A stretch of 64,000 nt of DNA from Pseudoflavonifractor sp. (GCA_023667145.1 JAMPAQ010000001.1:1221481-1285480); one strand, 5' to 3'; positions 1 through 8,780 are shown, counted from the stretch's first letter. A program made the numbers and translations. The notes: generated by a model from the sequence alone, not told the origin.

Positions 1-19
1 TTGAAACCTCAAAGACCAT

Positions 20-55
20 AAAAAAGAGGCTGCGCCTATTTTGACACAGCCTCTT
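20..55 (-). terminator. Rho-independent terminator of the YtxH-like gene
   Basis: Read on the minus strand, a 9-bp stem (AAGAGGCTG / CAGCCTCTT, at 24-32 and 47-55) is followed by a run of T. It lies about 45 bp past the stop of the small membrane protein gene. Confidence 0.85.
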
Positions 56-99
56 GATGTCAGGTTGAGGCATCAGTTTGATGCCACCCTATCGGGGGA

Positions 100-396
100 T
101 TATTTCTTTATCGTAACGTTATAGTCGGCTACGCGAGTCTTGAGTTCGTCAGCCTTGTCGGCCATCACGTGAGCGCCATCTGCCATTCGGTCTGCGGCCC
201 TGAGTCCGAGATCGGCTGCCTTGCCTCGTGCCGAGCGATATGCCTTGCGGGCTTTTATACGAGCCTTGAGCCATGCCCTGACAGCATCATCCTTAAACTC
301 GTCAGCCTGTTCGGTCTGTGCGAACTTATATCCTAATGCTCCGATGACAACACCTGCTGCAAGTCCAATAAAAAGACCGGTTGAATTCTTTCCCAT
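100..396 (-). CDS. YtxH-like small membrane protein
   Basis: This is a 98-residue protein. Residues 7-24 form a glycine- and alanine-rich hydrophobic segment (GLFIGLAAGVVIGALGYKF) directly after a short polar start. The rest is a highly charged, helical, Lys/Arg/Ala-rich tail. This layout is typical of the YtxH/gas-vesicle-like stress proteins of Bacteroidota, which sit in the inner membrane with a cytoplasmic amphipathic helix; their exact role is not known. It is transcribed alone, has its own terminator and follows the sigma-factor operon by about 170 bp. I see no clear TAnnTTTG promoter in that gap. Confidence 0.7.
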   Translation of the reverse strand: MGKNSTGLFIGLAAGVVIGALGYKFAQTEQADEFKDDAVRAWLKARIKARKAYRSARGKAADLGLRAADRMADGAHVMADKADELKTRVADYNVTIKK

Positions 397-565
397 AATC
401 TTAGTCGTTTTTTAGAGTTAATAAAACGTTATTTTGACATAATATAATATCAATATCTGCTGACGTATCGGAGACCCTAAGGCTCCGGCGTCTATACCAA
501 ACAAACGTCACTTAACCGAAAAAGTTCAACCCACGGAAGTCTGTAACCGAATCTTCACACAATCC

Positions 566-889
566 TCACACAGCCCTGACAAGCCGCGACCACAGCGGGG
601 CGACAACCAGCGAGACAGTAGCCAGGCCGAGAGCGCTAAAGAGTATGAGATTGTCTACCGTCACCACTCCACTATCAGCCACTGACCGGCATGAGTCAAG
701 CAGACATACCACCAGAACAACAACCGCCGCGATGACCGACAGAGCCGTGACGACACGCGAGGCCACTCGGCTCTTGGGCGGCAGACGATTGAGCACGCGG
801 TTAGTAAACCATCGGTTCTCCTCGGCCTGAGGCAACTCGGATTTGAGCAACAATCTCAATCTCTCATCATCAATATCCTTATTTGTCAT
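566..889 (-). CDS. Small two-span membrane protein downstream of the ECF sigma factor
   Basis: The protein has about 107 residues. A charged N-terminal part (MTNKDIDDERLRLLLKSE) is followed by two hydrophobic segments near residues 43-62 and 75-92. A start three codons upstream (MYI) is possible, but the one chosen leaves a normal 19-bp gap after the sigma-factor stop. Position after a sigma factor and an acidic cytoplasmic head before membrane spans fit an anti-sigma factor or a membrane partner, but I recognise no zinc-binding anti-sigma motif. The function is therefore inferred only from context. Confidence 0.6.
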   Translation of the reverse strand: MTNKDIDDERLRLLLKSELPQAEENRWFTNRVLNRLPPKSRVASRVVTALSVIAAVVVLVVCLLDSCRSVADSGVVTVDNLILFSALGLATVSLVVAPLWSRLVRAV

Positions 890-908
890 AATATACAATC
901 TTTAATCA

Positions 909-1442
909 TCAATCGTCAAACACTTTTGCCATCTTCACCTTCGCTCTCGATAAATGGGACTTTACAGTTCCCTCGGGAAAGCCGGTGATGGTCACAATAT
1001 CCTTTATTGGTCTATCCTCCATGTAAAATAGCAACACGACCGTCCGCTCCGGCTCACTAAGCGCCGCTATGGCTCTTGACACATCAAGGCGTGCGTCATC
1101 GGCTGCTGACGGCGTATAGCTCTCCACATCAGGGGGCGGCGAGTCAGACCCGGTCAATTCCTCCCGCCGCCGTCGGGTCTGTGAAACCCATTCATTGTAG
1201 GCGATGCGGTAGAGCCATGTCCCAAACCGCGACAAGCCCCGAAACGACCTCAAAGATGTGTAAGCCTTGAGAAAAGCCTCCTGTGCTACGTCATCGGCCA
1301 AGTCAGCATCACCCGAGGTGAGATTGAGCAGAAACCGTCTCAACGGTTGCTGGTACTCCTCGACCAGACGACCGAAAGCATGACGGCTGTCAGCCGTCAT
1401 GCAAAGTGCGACGAGTTTCAGTTCCTCAATCCTGCTCAGCAT
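909..1442 (-). CDS. RNA polymerase ECF-type sigma factor
   Basis: The protein has about 177 residues. Region 2 is visible in DDVAQEAFLKAYTSLRSF and FGTWLYRIAYNEW. Region 4 is visible in LSEPERTVVLLFYMEDRP and the helix-turn-helix FPEGTVKSHLSRAK. It should direct core RNA polymerase to alternative promoters. I chose the start MLSRIEELK because a longer reading (24 extra residues) lies almost wholly inside the upstream lipoprotein gene, while this start overlaps that gene by only 17 bp, as in translational coupling. The operon order is lipoprotein, sigma factor, small membrane protein, so the membrane neighbours probably control or sense for it. Confidence 0.9.
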   Translation of the reverse strand: MLSRIEELKLVALCMTADSRHAFGRLVEEYQQPLRRFLLNLTSGDADLADDVAQEAFLKAYTSLRSFRGLSRFGTWLYRIAYNEWVSQTRRRREELTGSDSPPPDVESYTPSAADDARLDVSRAIAALSEPERTVVLLFYMEDRPIKDIVTITGFPEGTVKSHLSRAKVKMAKVFDD

Positions 1443-2109
1443 CTTCCTCTGCCTGATTTTCGGTGTCACATCCATTCTTACGATCCTCAAGCAGGTAGGT
1501 AACCATCTTGCCAAGCCCTATAAATGTCGGGACACATCCAACACCCATCAAGCCCGATGAACCTATAATCCACGCCATCGCAAGGACTCCCAAGCCCAAC
1601 CCGAGCCAAGTCATCGCCTGATTGAGATACCGCCTGGGACTGCGGTTAAGGTAAAGAAGCTCGGGGGTCACAACCGCACCGCTCTCCACCGCTTTCTCAA
1701 TGACGCGGTTGCGGCTTCGATATATCTTGTAGATATATATCATAATCAGCAAGACTATGAAAATCGGACAGGCAAAGCAGCAGACCACAGCGACGATAGG
1801 CAGAATGTCACCGCCGTCAAAACCGCCCGAACCACTATCCTCATAGACATTGACAACGATGCCGCTCCCAAGCGGACCAGCCAACAAGGTGCTGTCACGC
1901 GATACGGTCACCACCGTAGAGAGCGCTTCATCACAATCCTCAGTGTCGAGACGGAACACCGTATCACTGACATTTATGTCACGCAAGGCGGCTCCTACCG
2001 ACTCACCTATCACGCGTCCCTTCCCATCGGCATCAGAGCCACAGGCGGTCAACCCGACAGCAGCGGCCACAGCCGCAGCAATCACAAACAATCTGATAAA
2101 CATTTTCAT
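1426..2109 (-). CDS. DUF6249-like lipoprotein/membrane protein
   Basis: The 227-residue protein starts with a lipoprotein signal peptide (lipobox LTAC, Cys23). A polar segment of about 80 residues follows, with a Gly/Ser-rich stretch near 92-100. A hydrophobic span (residues 105-127) then leads to YKIYRSRNRVIEKAVESG, and two more spans follow near 165-200. The span followed by 'YRSRNRVIEKAVESG' matches my memory of DUF6249 proteins, which often sit next to ECF sigma factors in Bacteroidales. It ends with an acidic tail. It is the first gene of the three-gene operon and may feed an envelope signal to the sigma factor (inference). Confidence 0.65.
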   Translation of the reverse strand: MKMFIRLFVIAAAVAAAVGLTACGSDADGKGRVIGESVGAALRDINVSDTVFRLDTEDCDEALSTVVTVSRDSTLLAGPLGSGIVVNVYEDSGSGGFDGGDILPIVAVVCCFACPIFIVLLIMIYIYKIYRSRNRVIEKAVESGAVVTPELLYLNRSPRRYLNQAMTWLGLGLGVLAMAWIIGSSGLMGVGCVPTFIGLGKMVTYLLEDRKNGCDTENQAEEDAEQD

Positions 2110-2280
2110 ATCACGTATTTTTAATTGTTTTACTTACTATCCACGCATGACTTTGTCGTGCCATTCATACCTTTGACGCAAGATACCCATGAAAAAGTTG
2201 CACCGTCACGCAATAATATGTCTCATTGCCTGGGATAAGCCGGAATAAGTGCAGATTGCGCAGATTTTTTCAGAAACATG

Positions 2281-2311
2281 TTGCACGTTTCAAAAAAAGC
2301 ACATATCTTTG
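2281..2311 (+). promoter_or_regulatory. Promoter of tRNA-Cys
   Basis: A TTG at 2281-2283 and TATCTTTG at 2304-2311, spaced by 20 bp, match the Bacteroidota -33/-7 promoter (TTG / TAnnTTTG). The tRNA begins about 20 bp downstream. Confidence 0.8.
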
Positions 2312-2330
2312 CACTCGCAAACCACGATAA

Positions 2331-2401
2331 GGTACCATGGCCGAGTGGTTAGGCACCGGTCTGCAAAACCGTTTACAGCAGTTCGATTCTGCTTGGTACC
2401 T
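2331..2401 (+). tRNA. tRNA-Cys (GCA)
   Basis: A 71-nt cloverleaf is visible. Acceptor arms GGTACCA and TGGTACC pair, and the anticodon loop CTGCAAA carries GCA. The T arm is CAGCAGTTCGATTCTGCTT. It has its own promoter and terminator and is flanked by minus-strand genes. Confidence 0.95.
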
Positions 2402-2406
2402 CAATG

Positions 2407-2437
2407 AAGTCCCGTCTAAGACGGGACTTTTTCTTTT
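2407..2437 (+). terminator. Terminator of tRNA-Cys
   Basis: A 10-bp perfect stem AAGTCCCGTC/GACGGGACTT with a TAA loop is followed by TTTTCTTTT, six bases after the tRNA. Confidence 0.93.
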
Positions 2438-2481
2438 ATAAAGCCCACGACCAGCCGATTTCCAGTTTCTTAAATGGGAGT

Positions 2482-2706
2482 CTACCGGCAATCGCCACAC
2501 TCGTGACACTCGCCTTTGTCCTTCTTATGGCAGCTGTCGGCAAGCGCACATCCCGCGCATATCCCGCCACTGCGCCGTCGGACTGACCGCACAATCATGC
2601 GCACGAAAATCAGCACCGCTATCAGCACAATAACGCCCACGGCGACATATTGCAGCGTAAGTCCCTCACTATAGGACATGAAAGCTATCATAATTATATC
2701 CGTCAT
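2482..2706 (-). CDS. FeoB-associated-type Cys-rich membrane protein
   Basis: The 74-residue protein has one hydrophobic span (about 18-40) followed by Arg residues. A Cys-rich tail follows (CAGCALADSC, then CHECGDC). This layout matches the small proteins annotated as FeoB-associated Cys-rich membrane proteins, thought to help iron handling, though no feoB lies here. Its start overlaps the stop of the Nudix gene in an ATGA, so it is translationally coupled as the last gene of the dsbD-mazG-topB operon. The metal-binding role is inferred from the cysteines. Confidence 0.65.
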   Translation of the reverse strand: MTDIIMIAFMSYSEGLTLQYVAVGVIVLIAVLIFVRMIVRSVRRRSGGICAGCALADSCHKKDKGECHECGDCR

Positions 2707-3221
2707 AATGGTATCAGTTCCTTGATTTTTTCAAATTCTTGCTCAAAATTAGGCGTAAGCACCCCCTTACCGAGGGCGGCTTCCACCTCGTCGATGCTCC
2801 AAAACCGGGCATCGTCTATCTCATCGTCTGCCTTTACGGGAGTGAAATCGTCATCAGCCATCACATAAAACGAGTTGACAAGCTCACACTCGACCTCAGA
2901 ACGGAAAGGATAGCGCAACAAAGCGCGCGCCTCTGACGCATCAACGCCAAGCTCCTCGCGTGCCTCGCGCAACAGGGCCGACCTCACCGACTCGCCATAA
3001 TCGACATGACCACCCACAGCCGTGTCCCACTTTCCGGGCTGTATATCCTTGGACATCGACCGCTTCTGAAGATATATCCGGCCTCCAGGGGCAAAGATAT
3101 GGAGATGTACTACCGGATGCAACAGCATCGACCCGCCGTGGCACTCCCCACGCGTGGCGCTACCGACCACATTCCCGTTGACATCTACAATCGGGAACAA
3201 CTCATCATCTCTCGACAGCAT
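2703..3221 (-). CDS. Nudix hydrolase
   Basis: The 172-residue protein carries a complete Nudix box: G71, E77, R85-E86, R88-E89-E90, G92 (GxxxxxE, then REAREELGV). It therefore hydrolyses a nucleoside diphosphate linked to some moiety with Mg2+. The N-terminal part (ELFPIVDVNGNVVGSATRGECH) resembles the Nudix subgroup related to isopentenyl-diphosphate isomerase and to YfcD-like enzymes; the substrate cannot be told. It starts one base after the topB stop and overlaps the next gene by 4 bp, so it is in the middle of an operon. Confidence 0.9.
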   Translation of the reverse strand: MLSRDDELFPIVDVNGNVVGSATRGECHGGSMLLHPVVHLHIFAPGGRIYLQKRSMSKDIQPGKWDTAVGGHVDYGESVRSALLREAREELGVDASEARALLRYPFRSEVECELVNSFYVMADDDFTPVKADDEIDDARFWSIDEVEAALGKGVLTPNFEQEFEKIKELIPL

Positions 3222-3222
3222 A

Positions 3223-5307
3223 TCATTTCTTATTCTTGTTCAACATCTTATGTAATTCGGACGGTGTCAAGGTATCGGGATAGGTGTCAAACGGCAACCT
3301 CATGCCACATCCACTACGGAAATTGCTGCATCCGTATGCTGTATGCCCCTTAATGATATGGCCGCTCCCACACTCGGGACAGACAATCTGATCAAGCGAC
3401 ACAATCTTAGGCGACCGCTTACGTGCAGGTTTGGTCTTGACCATGGCATCACTGCCGGAGACATCCCGCGAGGCGTTTTTCCTCCGCTTACCTCCCGAAG
3501 GGGTTTTCTCCACTTCCCGCTGATCCACCTCGATGCGCCGCGAGGAGTTATCGCTGAGGACGTTCAACACAATATCACCGATGAGCGACTTCAGCTCGCC
3601 GATAAATTCCGCAGCCGAATACTCACCGCGCTCTATGCGTCTCAACTTGTTTTCCCACATCCCGGTCAACTTGGCACTCTTGAGCAGCTCCTCGTTGATT
3701 GTCGCTATCAGGTCAATGCCGGCTTGCGAGGCCATTATGTTCTTACGCTCACGATATATGTAACGGCGCTTGAACAAGGTCTCGATGATGGCGGCTCTCG
3801 TTGAGGGACGGCCAATGCCGTTCTCCTTCATCGCCTCCCGAAGTGTCTCGTCATCGACAGTCTTGCCGGCAGACTCCATGGCACGCAGCAACGTACCCTC
3901 GGTATAATATTTGGGTGGCTGCGTCTGCTTCTTCTGCAATGCCGGTTCGTGCGGGCCGCTCTCCCCCTCGTGAAACTCGGGCAGAATCCGCTCCTCATCC
4001 TTATCGTCATCACTCTTGTCGGCCTGACCATAGACCTTGCGCCATCCCTCATCGACAATCACCTTGCCCGTCGCCTTAAATCCGATTCCATCGACATCTG
4101 CTGTCACAGTCGTCTGCATAAACACACAGTCTGGATAGAATGCCGCGATAAACCGTTGGGCAATGAGATGATACATCTTCCTCTCGTCACCGACAAGCTG
4201 CGACGGAGACTGGCCCGTGGGGATGATGGCATGGTGGTCGGTCACCTTGGCGTTGTCAAACACCTTCTTTGACTTGGGCAATTTGCCGGCAAGTATAGGA
4301 GCGGTAAGCGAGGCATATGGGGTCATCTGCCTCAATATCCCCGGTATCTTGGGATACAAGTCCTCACTCAGATAGGTGGTATCGACACGCGGGTAGGTGG
4401 TCACCTTTTTCTCATATAGTGACTGTATGAGCCGTAACGTGTCATCGGCAGTCCAACCCCACTTCTTGTTACACTCAACCTGTAGCGACGTGAGGTCAAA
4501 CAATCGTGGCGGGGCCTCCTTGCCACGCTTCTCGGCCACGCCGGTCACAGTCAGGTCATGCCCGACGATGCGTCCAAGAGCCCCGGAGGCCTCGGCCTCA
4601 TTCTTAAACCGACCCGATGTCGCGTTAAACGTGGTGTCGCGATACACCGTCTTCAACTCCCAATAGTCCTCGGGCTTGAAGTCGGTTATCTCAAAATGAC
4701 GTTGCACAATCAGAGCCAAGGTCGGAGTCTGCACGCGCCCTATCGACAAGACGTTGCCCGGGCTGCTGTATTTGAGCGAATAAAGCCGTGTCGCGTTCAT
4801 CCCGAGTATCCAGTCGCCTATCGCCCGTGACAGCCCGGCATGATACAGATTGTCAAAATCACGTTCGGGCTTCAGGTTATGGAATCCCTCCTTTATCGAC
4901 TCATCGGTCAGCGACGAGATCCACAGTCGGCTCACGGGACAATGACATTCGGCTTTCTGCATCACCCAACGCTGTATAAGCTCTCCCTCCTGACCGGCAT
5001 CACCGCAGTTGATGACCTCGGAAGCCTCGGATATGAGATTCTTTATCACGGTAAACTGCCGCTCAATACTCTGCTGGTCAATCAACTTTATGCCAAACTT
5101 GGCGGGAAGCATAGGCAAGGCCCCGAGTGACCACCGCTTCCATCTATCGGTATAGTCGGCGGGTTCCTTCAGGGTACACAGATGGCCGAAAGTCCACGTG
5201 ACATTATAATCCCCGCCCTCATAATAGCCGTCACGCTTCACGTCGGCGCCGAGTATGGCCGCTATATCCTTGGCCACGCTCGGTTTCTCAGTAATACACA
5301 GCTTCAC
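3223..5307 (-). CDS. topB: DNA topoisomerase III (type IA)
   Basis: The 694-residue protein begins with the Toprim domain (LCITEKPSVAKDIA, with E7) and the metal-binding CGDAGQEGELI (D103). The active-site tyrosine is Y305 in TTYPRVDTTYL. The region NGIGRPSTRAAIIETL is the usual type IA C-terminal signature. After a Lys/Arg-rich linker a four-Cys zinc motif closes the protein (CPECGSGH...CSNFRSGC). It relaxes negative supercoils and decatenates single-stranded intermediates. It lies two bases after the upstream hypothetical gene and one base before the Nudix gene. In Bacteroidales extra topB copies occur on conjugative elements, but here the setting is chromosomal. Confidence 0.95.
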   Translation of the reverse strand: MKLCITEKPSVAKDIAAILGADVKRDGYYEGGDYNVTWTFGHLCTLKEPADYTDRWKRWSLGALPMLPAKFGIKLIDQQSIERQFTVIKNLISEASEVINCGDAGQEGELIQRWVMQKAECHCPVSRLWISSLTDESIKEGFHNLKPERDFDNLYHAGLSRAIGDWILGMNATRLYSLKYSSPGNVLSIGRVQTPTLALIVQRHFEITDFKPEDYWELKTVYRDTTFNATSGRFKNEAEASGALGRIVGHDLTVTGVAEKRGKEAPPRLFDLTSLQVECNKKWGWTADDTLRLIQSLYEKKVTTYPRVDTTYLSEDLYPKIPGILRQMTPYASLTAPILAGKLPKSKKVFDNAKVTDHHAIIPTGQSPSQLVGDERKMYHLIAQRFIAAFYPDCVFMQTTVTADVDGIGFKATGKVIVDEGWRKVYGQADKSDDDKDEERILPEFHEGESGPHEPALQKKQTQPPKYYTEGTLLRAMESAGKTVDDETLREAMKENGIGRPSTRAAIIETLFKRRYIYRERKNIMASQAGIDLIATINEELLKSAKLTGMWENKLRRIERGEYSAAEFIGELKSLIGDIVLNVLSDNSSRRIEVDQREVEKTPSGGKRRKNASRDVSGSDAMVKTKPARKRSPKIVSLDQIVCPECGSGHIIKGHTAYGCSNFRSGCGMRLPFDTYPDTLTPSELHKMLNKNKK

Positions 5308-5308
5308 C

Positions 5309-5743
5309 TTAGCGTTTTATATGAAATGTACGCACCCCGCGAGGTGTCGAGATTGTAATCGTGAACGTATCGCGACGCTTCATGCGGGGGAAGTCAATCT
5401 CCACAGCGATTGACCCATCATCCTCCCACTGGAACCAGCGCTTGAAATCAATACCGTCAATGTCGGTGGCAGTATAGTCAACCTCGCCCGACGACAGCGT
5501 TATATTGTCCACCCGGCATGAGGTATGCGGACGGCCCAACAACCGCCCGTACACACGCGTCAAGTCCTGACGGTAGTCTATGTTATCGACCGCAAACTCC
5601 ACGTTGCTCGTCCTGTTTTCGCGTCCCGGCTGATATATTATCTGCGCCGAGACTCCGGCGGCATACACCGACAGCAGTCCAAGCAGTAGCGCAAGCAACA
5701 CGACACGCGGTGAGCGGACCTTATTTATCATCGTTTCCATCAT
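5309..5743 (-). CDS. Secreted protein of unknown function
   Basis: I do not recognise a family. The protein of about 144 residues has a signal peptide (VVLLALLLGLLSVYAAGVSA, cleaved near SAQ). A beta-rich periplasmic domain follows, with the pattern FAVDNIDYRQDLTRVYGRL, which is like a small immunoglobulin-type or accessory envelope domain. Start codons at 5743, 5740 and 5731 are all possible. All overlap the 3' end of mazG, and the most downstream one gives the cleanest signal peptide. It lies between mazG and topB in one operon, so its expression is tied to them, but no functional link is evident. Confidence 0.6.
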   Translation of the reverse strand: MMETMINKVRSPRVVLLALLLGLLSVYAAGVSAQIIYQPGRENRTSNVEFAVDNIDYRQDLTRVYGRLLGRPHTSCRVDNITLSSGEVDYTATDIDGIDFKRWFQWEDDGSIAVEIDFPRMKRRDTFTITISTPRGVRTFHIKR

Positions 5744-6530
5744 GCTCAAGTTCCTTAGCCTCATTCCATAGGGTATCCATCTCGTCAAGGGTCATCTCAC
5801 GTAGTTGCCGTCCAAGCTCCTTGGCCCGGGACTCAACGTGATTAAAACGCGAGATAAACTTCTTGTTGGTCTTTTCGAGGGCGTTCTCAGGATTGACATT
5901 GTAAAGCCGGGCGGCATTGACTATGCTGAACAGCAGGTCGCCAAACTCTGCCTCGACACGTTCCTGACTCTCCATCGTGTCAATCTCGCGGCCCACCTCG
6001 TCAATCTCCTCCTTGACCTTTTCCCATACCTGCTCACGTTTCTCCCAGTCAAAGCCGACGTTAGCGGCTTTCTCCTGTATACGGTCAGCCTTTATCAGCG
6101 CGGGCAACGCTGTCGGCACACCGGCAAGCACAGTCTTGTTGCCCCCCCTTTCCTTTAGTTTTATCTGCTCCCAGTTCTGCTCAACCTGATGCGCGTCATC
6201 GGCAGTGACATCGCCAAATACATGCGGATGTCGAAATATGAGCTTGGCATTGAGAGCGTCGGCGACATCGGCGATGTCAAATGCAGCCTTCTCCTCGCCA
6301 ATCTTGGAGTAGAAAAGTATGTGCAACAGCACATCGCCGAGTTCCTTGCGTATGTTGGCGTTATCATCGTTTATCAGAGCATCGCAAAGCTCATAGACCT
6401 CCTCGACCGTATTGGGCCGCAGACTCTCGTTGGTCTGCTTGCGGTCCCACGGACACTCCCGACGCAATATGTCGAGCGTATCAATCACCCTACCGATTGC
6501 CTCAATCTTCTCTTCCCTCGTGTGTGCCAT
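5721..6530 (-). CDS. mazG: Nucleoside triphosphate pyrophosphohydrolase MazG
   Basis: The 269-residue protein has two tandem MazG folds. The first contains the start LRRECPWDRKQTNESLRPNTVEE in parts, and the metal site EEVYEL...ELGDVLLHILF. The second has EEIDEVGREI...EFGDLLFSIVN. The enzyme hydrolyses (d)NTPs to NMP and pyrophosphate, clearing aberrant nucleotides or lowering ppGpp-linked pools. Length and both EExxE/ExxD metal sites are as in the classical enzyme. It starts 21 bp after dsbD and overlaps the next gene, so it is an internal operon member. Confidence 0.95.
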   Translation of the reverse strand: MAHTREEKIEAIGRVIDTLDILRRECPWDRKQTNESLRPNTVEEVYELCDALINDDNANIRKELGDVLLHILFYSKIGEEKAAFDIADVADALNAKLIFRHPHVFGDVTADDAHQVEQNWEQIKLKERGGNKTVLAGVPTALPALIKADRIQEKAANVGFDWEKREQVWEKVKEEIDEVGREIDTMESQERVEAEFGDLLFSIVNAARLYNVNPENALEKTNKKFISRFNHVESRAKELGRQLREMTLDEMDTLWNEAKELEHDGNDDK

Positions 6531-6551
6531 ATCGTTATATTCCTTTGATAT

Positions 6552-8531
6552 TTACTTCGTATAGTTATCGACCGCTCCCTTAAGCCACTCGGCAAATTTG
6601 GATACACTCTCGTCATAATAGTATGCCGGGGAAAGCGGCTGGCCGTCATTGTCAAGTGTTATGTAATAGGGCTGTGAGTTGGCACCAAACTTATGACGCT
6701 GTAGGTAGCTCCACTTCTCACCTACTGTCTCTATCTTGACACGCTTGCCGTTTTCTGTGACATTTATCGGAGTGGCAAGTTGATGCTTATCATCAACCAT
6801 TAGCTTGATGAGTACAAAATTTTCCTTGATGACCGACGAAATCTCCTGTGTGTCAAACACAGCGCCCTCCATCTTACGGCAATTCACACATCCGTATCCC
6901 GAGAAGTCAATCAACACGGGACGACCGTTCTCGGCGGCAAACCTCATGCCCTCATCATAATCGTCAAACTCCTGGAACCGACCGCCCGCATAGAGGTTGA
7001 AATCTTGCGTGTACAACGGCGGCACAAAGGCACTTACACCCTTGAGGGGCGCGCCCCACAGTCCGGGAAGCAGGTAGACGGAAAAGCTGAGAGACACCAG
7101 CGCGAGGAAAAAGCGACCGACCGGCACGCTGTCACACTCCGAGTCATGCGAAAACCGTATCTTGCCAAGCAGATAAAGCCCAAGCAGCAGGAATATGACC
7201 ACCCACAGCGACACAAACACCTCGCGATCAAGTATGCCCCAGCCATACGCAAGGTCAGCGACCGACAGGAACTTCAGCGACAATGCCAGCTCAAGGAAGC
7301 CGAGCACGACCTTGACGGAGTTGAGCCAACCACCTGAGCGGGGCATCTCCTTGAGCCACGACGGGAATATGGCAAACAGAGCAAACGGAAGCGCGAGACC
7401 GAGCGCAAATCCTCCCATGCCGATAGCCGGGCCGGATATGTCGCCAAGCGATGCGGCCTCAACAAGCAGGGTGCCGATAATTGGGCCAGTGCAAGAGAAC
7501 GACACCAACACCAAGGTGAACGCCATGAAAAATATGCTTATCACGCCGGTAGTACGCTCGGCATTGTTATCCATGCGGCTCGACCATGAAGATGGGAGAC
7601 GTATGTCAAACGCGCCAAAGAACGACACGGCGAATACTACCAACAACAGGAAGAATATGAGATTGAACACCGCATTGGTGGAGAGGTCGTTGAGCTTACC
7701 CGCGCCAAACACCGCTGTTATAACAAGGCCGAGGACAAGATAGATGACTATGATGGCCGCGCCATAGAGTATGGCATCGGTCACCGACCGGCGACGCGAC
7801 TGGCTTTTCTTGAGGAAGAAGCTCACGGTGAGCGGAATCATCGGCCACACGCATGGAGTGAGCAACGCCACGAGGCCCCCGACAAATCCCCATATCAGGA
7901 TATACCACCACGGGCTTTGCGCCACACTCGCCTCCGAGTCAGAAGCCTGCCCGACCTTTACCGGCGCCCACCATCCGCTGTCGCCGCCATCCTCGCCGAC
8001 GGGGGCAACGATTGACGACACGGCCACGGTATCAGCAGCCTCACTTCCGGCATCAGACGATGATGAGACAAACGAAAATTCCTCTTTCTGCGGAGGCATA
8101 CACGACTGGTCGTTACACCCCATGAAATTTATCGTACCCGCAATCTTATATCCATCTTTCCCGACCACCTTAAACCGCTGTGATAGTGTCACATCACTTT
8201 CCCACCAGCTGAGTCGGAGATTAAATATCATATCGACCTTATCGACCGTGGGGACAGAGGATACAAGCCCACCGACAGGCTCGACACCCTCGATGGTTGT
8301 GAAATCGACTGATGTTGATGACGGCCCGCCCTCAGGGAGGTCAAGGCCATAGAGATGCCATCCATCCTCGATTGAGGCGGCAAACTTTACCGTAACCTCT
8401 GTATCTGACTGCCGGTCTAACGTGGTAGTCCACTTGATTGGCTCAAGGATCTGTGCCGGCATCTGCATCAACGACACCAAGGCAACGACTGTCAACAACA
8501 ATAATCGTTTCATCTTTGCGTGATAATTCAT
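6552..8531 (-). CDS. dsbD: Thiol:disulfide interchange protein DsbD-like
   Basis: The 659-residue protein has three parts. A signal peptide is followed by an N-terminal periplasmic DsbD-alpha-like domain (to about 150, with GCNDQSCMPP). A central eight-span CcdA/DsbD domain carries LLTPCVWPMIPLTV and SFSCTGPIIG, whose cysteines shuttle electrons. A C-terminal thioredoxin-like domain has the site GYGCVNCRK (C548, C551). It moves reducing power from cytoplasmic thioredoxin to the periplasm. Starts at 8531 and 8513 are possible; the promoter at 8548-8555 allows both. It is the first gene of a six-gene minus-strand operon ending at 2482. Confidence 0.92.
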   Translation of the reverse strand: MNYHAKMKRLLLLTVVALVSLMQMPAQILEPIKWTTTLDRQSDTEVTVKFAASIEDGWHLYGLDLPEGGPSSTSVDFTTIEGVEPVGGLVSSVPTVDKVDMIFNLRLSWWESDVTLSQRFKVVGKDGYKIAGTINFMGCNDQSCMPPQKEEFSFVSSSSDAGSEAADTVAVSSIVAPVGEDGGDSGWWAPVKVGQASDSEASVAQSPWWYILIWGFVGGLVALLTPCVWPMIPLTVSFFLKKSQSRRRSVTDAILYGAAIIVIYLVLGLVITAVFGAGKLNDLSTNAVFNLIFFLLLVVFAVSFFGAFDIRLPSSWSSRMDNNAERTTGVISIFFMAFTLVLVSFSCTGPIIGTLLVEAASLGDISGPAIGMGGFALGLALPFALFAIFPSWLKEMPRSGGWLNSVKVVLGFLELALSLKFLSVADLAYGWGILDREVFVSLWVVIFLLLGLYLLGKIRFSHDSECDSVPVGRFFLALVSLSFSVYLLPGLWGAPLKGVSAFVPPLYTQDFNLYAGGRFQEFDDYDEGMRFAAENGRPVLIDFSGYGCVNCRKMEGAVFDTQEISSVIKENFVLIKLMVDDKHQLATPINVTENGKRVKIETVGEKWSYLQRHKFGANSQPYYITLDNDGQPLSPAYYYDESVSKFAEWLKGAVDNYTK

Positions 8532-8547
8532 GTTTATTATTTTGCCG

Positions 8548-8555
8548 CAAAGTTA
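8548..8555 (-). promoter_or_regulatory. -7 element of the dsbD operon promoter
   Basis: TAACTTTG on the minus strand matches the Bacteroidota -7 box. It lies 17 bp before the dsbD start, giving a short leader. Confidence 0.65.
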
Positions 8556-8726
8556 ATCAAACCAATCATTATATAAAAACCTATAATGCCAAATCTACCG
8601 TCCTTCAAGACAGTACGTTCGGTTAAAAAAACATATCGCCGCCACAAACGGCACCCACAGCCCGACTTTATGTCGATTTCATCGGCCGCCACGCTTGCCA
8701 CGCTTTACTATTTCAAAAAAAATCAC

Positions 8727-8734
8727 TAACTTTG
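8727..8734 (+). promoter_or_regulatory. -7 element for the starch-synthase-like gene
   Basis: TAACTTTG matches TAnnTTTG and lies 46 bp before the start codon. A weak TTT at 8704-8706 stands at the -33 distance. Confidence 0.7.
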
Positions 8735-8780
8735 CACTAACAATACATCACGAAGATACAAGATTACAATCCTCGATTTA

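Noticed and set aside
2168-2175. TACCTTTG as an extra forward promoter before tRNA-Cys
   Set aside because: There is no -33 element at the right distance, and a better promoter lies at 2281-2311.
3223-5307. topB as evidence of an integrated conjugative element
   Set aside because: No relaxase, tra genes, integrase or att repeats are visible; its operon partners are housekeeping genes.
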